From positions 1 to 62,062 of the forward strand of contig CACYHU010000023.1 in NCBI GenBank assembly GCA_902774215.1: a DNA stretch of 62,062 bases. Reading direction: 5' to 3'. Below, piece by piece: positions 54,173-62,062 of the stretch. The stretch comes from an uncultured Chloroflexota bacterium (GTDB taxonomy: Bacteria; Chloroflexota; Anaerolineae; Anaerolineales; Anaerolineaceae). Below the pieces are notes generated by a model. That model was not told the DNA's origin. It was given only the letters and a program-made list of their open reading frames with translations, and searched no databases. Both the position numbers and the translations under genes were made by a program. Each line of letters starts with the position of its first letter. Position 1 is the stretch's first letter.

Positions 54173-55513
54173 CTATACCGTCTTCCAATAACCGGTCTTG
54201 TTAGATCCAACTCTTTCTATCAGTTTTTTTCCTTTCAATGAAGACAGCAATCTTGAAATCGTTCGTATTGACTTTCCTGATTTTTCTGCCAGCTCACCAT
54301 TTGTTGCGAAAGGAAATTCTTTAATCAATTCAAACAGCTGCATCTCGTTTTCACCTATCCCGCCATTTATTACGCCATTTATTACGCCATCCTGTGGCGT
54401 AATATTTCTGTCTCTTCTGCAAAAATCCAGTGTAAAGGAAGTATCTTCATTTTCATAATTGATATTAATTCCTTCCTCCTTACACAAGGCGTATATTTTT
54501 TTGATTCCGGTTCCAAATGACTCTACATTTTTACATAAATAAAGTGTTTTTGCAATAATTTCATTTCTGAGATAAGAACGAATATCCCGATTAACAAAAT
54601 CTATAGGTTCAAAATCATTTGCAAATGATCCGGGATTTGTGATCGAAATACGATTTGAAAAAATATCGACCTCGTGTTGTACCGGAATGTCGTATCTTGC
54701 GTGCACAAAACTGTTAATGATTGCTTCACGGATCGCCTCAACCGGGACTTCCGGTATTTCTTTTCTGTGTATTCCATCATTGTCCATTTCGACCCGCCAG
54801 CGAATATTTTTTATCACAAAGGATACCGCTGTTTCGATAAGCTGAAAAATATTGCCATCTTTTTTGTCAATATCGAGAAACGTTATTTTATGTTCTGTTG
54901 CAAACACTGCCAATTTCAAGACTACAGGTTTTTTCCCGGAAAACAAAACAACCCCGGCATTTGTCAGTTTTTTCCCATTTAATACTCCAAGCTGCTCAAG
55001 AACTGTCCGCTTATCATATCCTATTTCCGGCATTCTTCCGCACGATATAGCAGCTTTATAAAAATTTTGTAAAGTTTTCTCGTCAACATCATCAATTGTT
55101 TGGCCTGATGACTTATTTTCCCAATTCTCTCTATATTCCTGCCCAATCATGATTTTCCGGAGTTCAGATGGCGTTAGTTCTCTGTCTTCATCCGCAATTC
55201 TGATATAGTATTTGCCAAAGGCAGAATAAGGCAGATCTTCTCCGCTGAATTCTACGCAAATAACTTCACTTCCATTAATGATATCTGTTTTTACAACAGG
55301 AATAATCTGTGGTTTGATAGCTTCAAATATCTTTCGGGATACATCTCTCAGCGTCGAATCATTAATTGTAAAATGAACAGGGTTTCCATCATTTCTCAAT
55401 CCAAAATAAATCTTTCCTTTCCGATGCTTATTCAGTATTGAAGAAATGGACACCATGGCATCGTTCAATTCGCCTGTTGTCCTTTTGAATTCATTCAATT
55501 CATCCTCACGCAT
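54173..55513 (-). CDS. AlbA_2/HATPase-type transcriptional regulator with winged helix
   Basis: 446 aa from the ATG at 55513, which follows GGGAG; the upstream ATG at 55543 sits only 3 nt after a TATAAT and would be untranscribed at its 5' end. Order: AlbA_2 domain (ELNEFKRTTGELNDAMVSI ... KIYFGLRNDG); GHKL-like ATPase (VEAIREAIINSFVHARYD, ISITNPGSF, ESFGTGIKKIY); a repeat-bearing linker (DGVINGVINGGIG); C-terminal winged helix (FATNGELAEKSGKSIRTISRLLSSL). AT-rich relative to its neighbours. Its promoter carries three boxes identical to the word repeated in the linker DNA, suggesting autoregulation. Confidence 0.82.
   Translation of the reverse strand: MREDELNEFKRTTGELNDAMVSISSILNKHRKGKIYFGLRNDGNPVHFTINDSTLRDVSRKIFEAIKPQIIPVVKTDIINGSEVICVEFSGEDLPYSAFGKYYIRIADEDRELTPSELRKIMIGQEYRENWENKSSGQTIDDVDEKTLQNFYKAAISCGRMPEIGYDKRTVLEQLGVLNGKKLTNAGVVLFSGKKPVVLKLAVFATEHKITFLDIDKKDGNIFQLIETAVSFVIKNIRWRVEMDNDGIHRKEIPEVPVEAIREAIINSFVHARYDIPVQHEVDIFSNRISITNPGSFANDFEPIDFVNRDIRSYLRNEIIAKTLYLCKNVESFGTGIKKIYALCKEEGININYENEDTSFTLDFCRRDRNITPQDGVINGVINGGIGENEMQLFELIKEFPFATNGELAEKSGKSIRTISRLLSSLKGKKLIERVGSNKTGYWKTV
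54357..54434. repeat. 78 bp segment duplicated upstream of the gene (coding copy)
   Basis: Lies inside the AlbA_2 gene. Contains ATTACGCCA at 54369-54377 and 54381-54389 (12 bp apart), the latter forming a perfect inverted repeat with TGGCGTAAT at 54395-54403 (5 nt spacer). Identical to 55691-55768 except for about one base. Confidence 0.88.
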
Positions 55514-55560
55514 GGATAAATTCTCCCATAATATGATTTTCATTTATTATACTATAGCAA

Positions 55561-55606
55561 TGGCGTAATAAAATCATTTTTGTGGCGTAATAAATGGCGT
55601 AATAAA
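55561..55606 (-). promoter_or_regulatory. Triple TGGCGTAATAAA boxes over the AlbA_2 gene promoter
   Basis: Direct boxes at 55561-55572, 55583-55594 and 55595-55606 on the plus strand, immediately upstream of a minus-strand TATAAT near 55546-55551. The spacing (22 then 12 bp) and overlap with the -35 region look like an operator. The same word is found in the gene's coding repeats. Confidence 0.6.
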
Positions 55607-55690
55607 ATACTTTATCACGTGAGTTATCCAATACGATCAGATCATATGTGATGACTTCATAAGAGAACCGGTTGTCGGGATACACAATTC

Positions 55691-55768
55691 ATCCCGCCAT
55701 TTATTACGCCATTTATTACGCCATCCTGTGGCGTAATATTTCTGTCTCATCTGCAAAAATCCAGTGTA
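55691..55768. repeat. 78 bp segment duplicated upstream of the gene (upstream copy)
   Basis: Copy of 54357-54434 in the same orientation, 1334 bp away and outside any gene. It carries the same direct boxes and the ATTACGCCA-tcctg-TGGCGTAAT inverted repeat. Confidence 0.88.
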
Positions 55769-55792
55769 TCGGAATGTGAAATTATTCCGCAT

Positions 55793-55989
55793 TCGGATGT
55801 GCGCCGGGGGACGCGTTACGCGTGCACGGGCAGCTGCCGATCGTCATATGCGCTTTTCGGCACGCGGAACCGTCAACCGGGGTCACGGCGCCTGATCACC
55901 GGAATGTGAACTTCCTTTGAAACAGTCGGTCCTCACTCGTTGACGGTTCCCCGCCGCCGCTACGCGCGCGGGAAAACCGTCCCCGGCGG
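55793..55989. other. GC-rich nested inverted repeat
   Basis: CGCCGGGGGACG near 55793 can pair with CGTCCCCGGCG near 55978, and inside it GGAACCGTCAAC (55866-55877) pairs perfectly with GTTGACGGTTCC (55939-55950). No coding frame is supported. The layout recalls the folded repeats elsewhere, but the sequence differs. Confidence 0.5.
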
Positions 55990-56009
55990 AACTTTGAAGC
56001 CTGAAAAAT

Positions 56010-58080
56010 TTATTTCAGCGAATTGAAGAGGATCTCCTCTTCCTCCGGCAGCTGGCAGAGAATACCCTTTTCCGAGACCCTCACCCGGAACTGCCGGGAA
56101 GGCAAAAGCTCCCGGAAATCACCGTATGCGGTGGTATAGCGGACAGCGGTCTTATCCGGATACGCCCCGCTGAGGAAATAAAGCACATGATCCGCTTCCA
56201 CGTCCTTCAATGCCAGGGAATCCGGATCAACCAGCGCATAAGACAGCCTGCCCAGCCGCGCAAAACCCTGATCCCCGCTCCCGGAATAATCGACCACCCA
56301 GATATTTTCCGGATGAAGCATCACAAACCCGTCCGCATCCGGTACCGCACCCGCCGCCAGGGAACGATCCACCAGATCCCGCAGCAGCCGGTTGTCACCG
56401 ACCGCAGCCGGCAGATGTCTGCTGTTGTTCCCGTAAAACTCCTCATATAATCCGGCATTGTTCCAATTCGCTTCCCACAGGTAGCGGCGGTCATTCAGCG
56501 AGACCAGCACGGCATCTTCCGGAAGAAATTCCAGGAGCCCGCCCTGCAGCGCCGCCTCACCGGCATTGCGTGGTGCATAAAAACTGCGGTTCATGATCTC
56601 CGTGACCGAACGGTTATTCTGAAGGTTCAGCAGCAGGATCAGCGAAAAAGCGCTGAGGCAGAATGCCCGGACGCCAGCGGAGGATCTGAGCCGCAGGATG
56701 ATCCACAGCAGCAGCATCGCGATCCCGTAATACTGCATATAGACCGGCAGATACCCGAGCCCCGGCATCAGCTGTCCCTGATAACCGTTCGCTGGCCGCT
56801 ACCGTGACCACGGGCAGCACAGCAAAAGAAACACCCAGGATCAGCAATTCCCGACCCGGCCGTCTGTCATCCGCGCCGCGCTTCCAAAGGCCCTGATCCC
56901 GGAGCTTCGCAATGACCCATAAAAATCCCATGATGATCAAAACATCGGCAAAGCGGACCGACTTCAGAAAGGAAAGAAAATCATAGCGCATGATGGTAAC
57001 AGCCGGGAATGGATCATCCAGCACAGAAGCCTGATATCCCGCCGAATAAAAGCTCAGCGGAAAACCCGCGCTCAGCTGGGTCAGGAAAGCCCGCAGGATG
57101 CGCTCCGGCCGGAAGCTGAATGCCACACCGGCATAGGTTCTTTCCGTCACATAGACCGAGCGTACAATAAAAACCCCCGCCAGCATCAAGAGCGTCAGGC
57201 CGAAAAACGGCAAACTCTCCCGAACCGCCCGCATGAAATTCCCGCGGTGTGCCCAAATCAGCAGGCAGATCATCAGCAGGAAGGGGAAACAGACCTCATA
57301 GGTCATCAGCCCTGTTCCGAAAAACAGCAGGCTCAGCCCCAGCCAGCGCCCTTTTCCGGAGCGCAGCCAGCGCCGCAGGAACATTGCGCATAGCAGCATT
57401 TCCGCCGTCAGCACCTGCATCAGGCTGTAAAAACCGCTCACAGGGTCCTGATATGCCCGCGTCTGCAGCATCAGCGGGATCAGCAGCATCCCTGTCCGCG
57501 CAGCGGGAAGCGGCACATCGAACTCCAGCAAAACCTTCCGCAGGATCAGCTGATCGATGAGGATCGACAGAATGATCAGCGCTTTATAAATACTGACGTT
57601 TTCGATGTAAAAGAAGAAATAATAATAGATCGAAAGCACATTGATGCGGCCAAGACGCAGGTAATCGCCCATAAAATCCAGCACATGCCGGAAGGTCGAA
57701 ACAGAATCCTTTTTCTGCGCGAGGTAGGCGGTGGAGTTCACCGCGTCATCCCAGTAATACCCGGAGCGGATCAGCATGGAAAGCGAAGCAGCCGTCAGCA
57801 CCAGGATCAGCAGTTCAATGCCGTACTTTTCGAAAAAGCGGCGCAGAGGTTTGATCTCTCCGCCTTTTTCACGCAGCGGTGCCGCTTTCTGCTCTCCCAT
57901 TGCACGGAGCAGCAGCCAGACAAAACCGGTGATACCGGCCAGCCAGAAGATCCAGCCCAGGTAAGGGCCTCCCAAAACACGAAGAAAAGCAAACCTCGAC
58001 GGAAAGCGCTCCCAGACCACCCGCAGCGCTCCGAGCAGGATCAGGATCCATGGCAAGAATTTTTCAACAAAAGCTTTCAT
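56010..58080 (-). pseudogene. GT-C-like multi-pass membrane protein, split by a frameshift
   Basis: Two overlapping frames together make one protein paralogous to 58143-60326. The upstream frame (from the ATG at 58080; a GTG at 58119 is also open) runs through about ten membrane helices, including the first-loop SGYYWDDAVNS. At about 56783 the reading changes: VAASER continues as YQGQLMPGLGYLPV in the other frame, aligning with SSKYQQDLLPGLAYIPV of the paralog. One extra A (plus strand) in GATAACCG would explain it. The rest (to 56010) encodes the final helices and an extracellular domain. It may be a real pseudogene, a sequencing error or a phase-variable site. Confidence 0.72.
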
Positions 58081-58142
58081 TTTATAAAATATACCGCGAA
58101 ATTTCACTGTTTTCAACACTCAGTCAATAACCCATAAGGCTG

Positions 58143-60326
58143 TTAATTTGTTCTGATCCCGACCGTGTCAAAAAGGATCGGCCGTTTTTCCTGAATTTTA
58201 TACAGCACACCCTCCGCGCTTTCATTAACGAGCCACGCTTCCCGCAGGGGCAGCTGTTTCCATTCCGCGTCCCGTGTTTCATAGATCAGCGTAACACCGG
58301 AGCGGTTCTGCCCGCTGACATACACAAAGACCTCAGAAACCATCGGTGTGAACAGCTTATGCGCATCAAAATCAAAAGCCGTGCCATTCAAAATGCCGGC
58401 TTTGGCAAATCCGCCCTGTTCATTCCCGCCGTAGGTGACGAGCACCGTATCCCGCGGCGTCTCCCAGACCGGCTGTGACTCCGCAAAGCTTTCCACAAAA
58501 TCCCACTCGCCGACCGCGTTTACGGGCCTGCGCGCGTTCAGTGAATAAAACTTTTCCTGATAAGGCTCCCTCAGCCAGCCATGCTCCCACAAAGAATAAG
58601 GGACCGCGCTGATGACCGTTCCGCCGCCGGAATTACCCAGGATCCCCAGCTGCAGTGCTTCCTCCCCCGCCCTGCGCGGATAAAGGAACATATCATCCAG
58701 CATATTGCTCACATGGCGGTTGTCCTGCATGGTGAGCAGCAGGATCACGCAGCCCGCGCCGCCCAGCACCGCTTTCAGCACCCGCGGAGAGAAAAATCTG
58801 CCTGAGAATACAAACACTTCGTACAGGATCATGCCCATGCCGAAATATGAGAAGAGCACCGGAATATATGCCAGTCCGGGAAGGAGATCCTGCTGATATT
58901 TGCTGCTCAGCGAGATCACAAGACCCGGCAGCAGCCAGAGGAGGAGACCGAAAAGCAGTCTGAAGCCTGAAAATTCCGGCTTCTTTTCCGGACAGGAAGC
59001 CAGGATAAGGATCAGAATAAAACATCCCAACAGGTCCTGCCATTGGATCGAGCGGACAAAAACCGGCAGCGATGTGTTAAAAATCTCATGCCAGAGTACA
59101 AGTGTGCCCATCACCCCGTTGTCATACCCCGCATTGCGGTAGGACAGCGGGAAGGCAGCGCCGACCTGGGTGGCAAAGGTACGTGCCAGCAGCGGAATCT
59201 CCAGGCTGAAGGTCGTCCCGTTGTAAGCCGTTTCCTCCGTGATATTCCGCCGCAGGACCATGGAAAGGCTGAATATCAGCACAGCCAGGAGGATCCAGGG
59301 CAGAGTCCGGCGGATTGCTTTGCCCAAATGCTTTTCTTCATCCCATGCCGGGATCAGGAAAAGTGCGGTGAGCGGGAAAAACATCTCGTAAGACATCAGC
59401 CCCATCGCAAAAGCAAGCAGGCTGAGGATCAGGCTGCTCTTTCTGCCGGTCCGCATCCAGCGGACAAAACCGGTCAGCGCCAGCATCAGCTCACAAAACA
59501 TCACCTGCATCAACCCGTAATAGCTGTTCAGCGGGTCGTGATAGAGCCGGAACTGAAAACATAATACCGCGATCACCAGCACCGCCGCAGCCCGGATGTG
59601 ATCCCCGCCCCATAAGCGCAGAAAACGCCAGAACAGCCAGCCGTCCAGCAGCGTCAGGACGACGAGCATTAATTTATACAGCCGAACATCGGGCAGGTAA
59701 TAAAACACGAGAAAATGGAAAGTGGCGAACGGGTTGATCCGTCCGATGCGCACATAATCAACAATTTCCTTCCATACCCGTTCCCAGACCGAAGTACCGG
59801 AAAGGCGCATATACTGGGCCTCTGCCGAAAAGAAGGCATCGTCCCAACAAAATCCGCCTTTAAGGACCGGCTGCAGGAAGATGAACATCAGCAGCAGCGC
59901 AAACAACAGCTGCTGCCGCTCTGAGAGCCCCGGCAAAGGTTTATTCGCATAGAATTCGCTGATCCATAATGCAGCCCCGATGCCAAAAAGGATCAGCGGC
60001 AGCGGAAACAGGTGTGCCATCCGATCCGGCATTACAGAGTCCGGCGAGGAGAAGATCAGCAGTTTTTCAGCAGTGAACCAGGCCGCGGAAAAAATAACGC
60101 ACAGTGAAGCGCACAGCGTCCTGCGGCTGACAGGTCTGAAGGCAAATCCCAGCGAAACAGCCAGCAGTACGCATAATCCCGTAAAAAGCGCCTCCCGATA
60201 GGGTCCGACAGTGACCGGCACGGTATGCGCATAGGTTTTTAATGTATCCGCTGCCAGCAGCAGTCCCGCGCAAAGGATCAAAACGGCAATCGTCAGAAAT
60301 ACCCTTTTCCGGGTTTGATCCTTCAT
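58143..60326 (-). CDS. GT-C-like multi-pass membrane protein (putative glycosyltransferase)
   Basis: 727 aa from the ATG at 60326, preceded by GGGGAGG and overlapping the HAD gene stop (ATGA); a longer frame to 60452 is not supported. About 13-14 membrane helices are followed by a ~190-residue C-terminal extracytoplasmic domain. The loop after the early helices has FCWDDAFFSAEAQYM, an acidic WDDA motif like the catalytic loop of GT-C glycosyltransferases. The family is not identified; envelope polysaccharide or protein glycosylation is a guess. The paralog lies 62 nt downstream. Confidence 0.7.
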   Translation of the reverse strand: MKDQTRKRVFLTIAVLILCAGLLLAADTLKTYAHTVPVTVGPYREALFTGLCVLLAVSLGFAFRPVSRRTLCASLCVIFSAAWFTAEKLLIFSSPDSVMPDRMAHLFPLPLILFGIGAALWISEFYANKPLPGLSERQQLLFALLLMFIFLQPVLKGGFCWDDAFFSAEAQYMRLSGTSVWERVWKEIVDYVRIGRINPFATFHFLVFYYLPDVRLYKLMLVVLTLLDGWLFWRFLRLWGGDHIRAAAVLVIAVLCFQFRLYHDPLNSYYGLMQVMFCELMLALTGFVRWMRTGRKSSLILSLLAFAMGLMSYEMFFPLTALFLIPAWDEEKHLGKAIRRTLPWILLAVLIFSLSMVLRRNITEETAYNGTTFSLEIPLLARTFATQVGAAFPLSYRNAGYDNGVMGTLVLWHEIFNTSLPVFVRSIQWQDLLGCFILILILASCPEKKPEFSGFRLLFGLLLWLLPGLVISLSSKYQQDLLPGLAYIPVLFSYFGMGMILYEVFVFSGRFFSPRVLKAVLGGAGCVILLLTMQDNRHVSNMLDDMFLYPRRAGEEALQLGILGNSGGGTVISAVPYSLWEHGWLREPYQEKFYSLNARRPVNAVGEWDFVESFAESQPVWETPRDTVLVTYGGNEQGGFAKAGILNGTAFDFDAHKLFTPMVSEVFVYVSGQNRSGVTLIYETRDAEWKQLPLREAWLVNESAEGVLYKIQEKRPILFDTVGIRTN

Positions 60327-60988
60327 GCGACCTCCCCGGTGAAAAGCAGATTTTCCAGATCCGCGACCGTATTCAGGTAATGGTCCGCGTTTTTCTCCAT
60401 AAAGGCGCGTATCTGCTGATTTTCGTATCCCCATCCGCAGGCCGCAAAGCACACGCCGCAGCTGTGCGCCATGTCCAGACCGGCGTTCAGATCATCCACC
60501 ATCAGCAGCTCATCCGCACTGCATCCCGTCCTGTCCATGATATCTTCCAGCGGCCAGGGATGCGGTTTGTTTTTGGAACGCTCCAGATCCGCCCCGTAAA
60601 TGAGCTCCGGCAGCGGGACGTCAGCCGCGGCATAATCCCGGCGGATAGCCTCCGGGAATGAATGGGAAACAACACAGACAATGCCGCCGGATGCGCGGAA
60701 ACGCCGGATCAGCTCCGGCATCCCGGGAAAGAAGTGCGGTGTGACCGCCGCGATGTACTCTTTCCAGATCACCTGCTCCCGGTCCATTTCCTCCGGCGTA
60801 AACCCAAGCTCATCCCGGTAAAAGACGCCAAGGCCGGGCGTCAGATTTGCCGTCAGAAATTCTTCCTGCGTACAGGTGACACCCGGACGCAGTTCTTCCA
60901 GTATTCTTACGAAAGCCGGATAATGAATGCAGGGTGTACTGTTGACCGTTGTGTCATCATGATCCAGAACAAGGCATTTATATTTCAT
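60323..60988 (-). CDS. HAD-superfamily phosphatase
   Basis: 221 aa. Motif I DHDDTTVNS near residues 9-17 gives the nucleophile and acid Asp, motif II is VVSHS, the Lys is in RSKNKPHPWP, and motif III is LLMVDDLNAGLDMAHSCG. The helical cap lies between motifs I and II, as in phosphoglycolate-phosphatase-like enzymes. Substrate unknown. Its stop overlaps the start of the membrane protein gene, so it may serve the same pathway. Confidence 0.85.
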   Translation of the reverse strand: MKYKCLVLDHDDTTVNSTPCIHYPAFVRILEELRPGVTCTQEEFLTANLTPGLGVFYRDELGFTPEEMDREQVIWKEYIAAVTPHFFPGMPELIRRFRASGGIVCVVSHSFPEAIRRDYAAADVPLPELIYGADLERSKNKPHPWPLEDIMDRTGCSADELLMVDDLNAGLDMAHSCGVCFAACGWGYENQQIRAFMEKNADHYLNTVADLENLLFTGEVA

Positions 60989-61043
60989 ATGGGTTTCATT
61001 CTACCATAACAGGCAAAATACAAACACATGTAATATAACGAAA

Positions 61044-61086
61044 AGCCGGGGCGCACGAGCGGCATTTCAGCTCATACGCCCCGGCT
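61044..61086 (-). terminator. Terminator of the secreted hydrolase gene
   Basis: AGCCGGGGCG (61044-61053) pairs perfectly with CGCCCCGGCT (61077-61086), with GAGC...GCTC inside the loop. On the minus strand the stem is followed by TTTCGTTATATT. It lies 19 nt after the stop at 61105. Confidence 0.75.
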
Positions 61087-61104
61087 GATATGATCAGATC
61101 TGTC

Positions 61105-61980
61105 TTATTTCAGTGTATCGGCAAAGAAAGCACCGGTCGCGTCCGCGGCTTCCTTGACGGATTTGAAATCTTCCTCAACGAACACATTGAAGGTGTGGTC
61201 CATTCCCTCGATGAAATAGGTGCCGGACTTGGGGTTGCTGCTGGCAGCAGCGATCTTGTTGCTCCATTCCGGATCAACGGTGGTATCTTCCGTGCCGTGG
61301 ATGGCAAGGACCGGGCCGTCATAACCCTTTTCGAACTCAGCCAGTACATCGGTGTTGGCGACATCATCGCACCACTGCAGGCTGACATTCAGATTGTCGC
61401 GCCAGTCAAATTCCATCACAAAGAAGCCGTTTTTCTTCGCTTCGTCATACAACTCCTGAGAGAAGAACCCGTCCAGCATCATATCCGGTGCACCGGCCCA
61501 GGTGACAATGGACTTGAAAATGTCCGGGCGCCATGCGCAGGCCAGGAGTGCATCGGTACCGCCCTGGCTCCAGCCCATCACGCCGATTTTATCGCCGTCG
61601 ATTTTATCAAGCGAGGCCATATAATCGGCAGCAACAGCCGCGTCATGGACAGCCGATTTGAAATTATAGAGCATATAATCAGCAGTGGATTCCCCGTTGC
61701 CCGGGAAGTCGATGCGGATCGTCGCGATGCCGTATTTTTCCGCCATGATCGGGGCAGCGACGAGGTAGCCGCCGCCGGCTTCGTCACGGTTGGAACCGGT
61801 GCCGTGGAGCATCACAACAGCCGGGAAGGGGCCATCCCCTGCGGGCATGCAGACCGTGGCGGGAATTTCATAATCGCCGCCGTCAAGATGGACGCCAAAC
61901 TCCACATATCCGGCATCCTGTGCGGATACAGCAGCAAAAATGAACAAAACAGCAAACAAAACAACAAAAACTTTTCTCAT
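61105..61980 (-). CDS. Secreted alpha/beta hydrolase (dienelactone hydrolase/esterase-like)
   Basis: 291 aa. Signal peptide (VVLFAVLFIFAAVSAQ). Alpha/beta hydrolase motifs: oxyanion region VVMLHGTGSNRDE, nucleophile elbow GVMGWSQGGTDALL (Ser), acid in AIHGTEDTTVDPEWS and His in IEGMDHTFNVF. It is probably an exported esterase or acyl hydrolase; the natural substrate is unknown. It is monocistronic, with its own terminator. Confidence 0.88.
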   Translation of the reverse strand: MRKVFVVLFAVLFIFAAVSAQDAGYVEFGVHLDGGDYEIPATVCMPAGDGPFPAVVMLHGTGSNRDEAGGGYLVAAPIMAEKYGIATIRIDFPGNGESTADYMLYNFKSAVHDAAVAADYMASLDKIDGDKIGVMGWSQGGTDALLACAWRPDIFKSIVTWAGAPDMMLDGFFSQELYDEAKKNGFFVMEFDWRDNLNVSLQWCDDVANTDVLAEFEKGYDGPVLAIHGTEDTTVDPEWSNKIAAASSNPKSGTYFIEGMDHTFNVFVEEDFKSVKEAADATGAFFADTLK

Positions 61981-62062
61981 TATCTACTCCTTTTTTCCTT
62001 TGCAGATAATAACACACAGTATTATCTGCTGCTTTCATTATACCTGAAAAGACCTGTTTTTT

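Overview
This 62 kb window looks like a chromosomal segment of a Chloroflexota bacterium, probably Anaerolineae. That placement is an inference. It rests on secreted proteins with Pro/Thr-rich (TPTPTP) linkers, an NBR1-Ig lipoprotein, an R3H-type AAA ATPase, sortase-bearing surface proteins and Gram-positive style Shine-Dalgarno sites. The standard genetic code fits every gene. I found no rRNA, tRNA or CRISPR array.

Layout. 1-3411: a secreted M4 metallopeptidase (cut by the left edge) and a secreted DsbA-cyclophilin fusion. 3638-4425: an 81-82 bp minisatellite. 4705-11082: tmk, an R3H/AAA ATPase, a LysM/PT-linker surface protein, recN, a zinc-ribbon membrane protein and nadK. 11263-15943: an AlbA_2-type regulator with a heptapeptide repeat array, uvrC and a secreted propeller protein. 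16437-22338: a LapA-like protein, an ECF sigma/anti-sigma pair, polA and a coupled hypothetical. 22488-25484: a giant surface protein whose C-terminus is a sortase. 25978-28140: beta, biotin and gamma/delta parts of a sodium-pumping decarboxylase, without its alpha subunit. 28473-32992: maf, a lipoprotein PBP, rsgA and udk. 33146-41871: a MacB-like ABC exporter flanked by two pairs of HlyD-like adaptors. 42292-45373: a DUF951-like protein, tsaE, tsaB, rimI and a family-4 uracil-DNA glycosylase. 46129-49911: an NBR1-Ig lipoprotein, vapB with a vapC remnant, and aspS. 50526-53597: a second surface protein with a C-terminal sortase. 54173-55513: a second AlbA_2 regulator. 56010-60988: two paralogous GT-C-like membrane proteins (one frameshifted) and a HAD phosphatase. 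61105-61980: a secreted alpha/beta hydrolase.

Three observations stand out. (1) Both sortase-bearing surface proteins carry an [LI]PxTG motif immediately before their own sortase domain, so enzyme and apparent substrate sit in one chain with no membrane anchor after the motif. (2) The intergenic spaces carry a network of folded repeats. One family is a 410-414 bp element with terminal inverted repeats and no transposase; another is a ~167 bp element. They share a two-hairpin core in which stems differ between families but still pair, around a conserved GCTGACG loop. One long copy lies beside a truncated vapC. (3) The AlbA_2 gene at 54173-55513 has three TGGCGTAATAAA boxes over its promoter; the same word is repeated in its own coding region as an inverted repeat, and a 78 bp copy of that coding stretch lies upstream of the gene.
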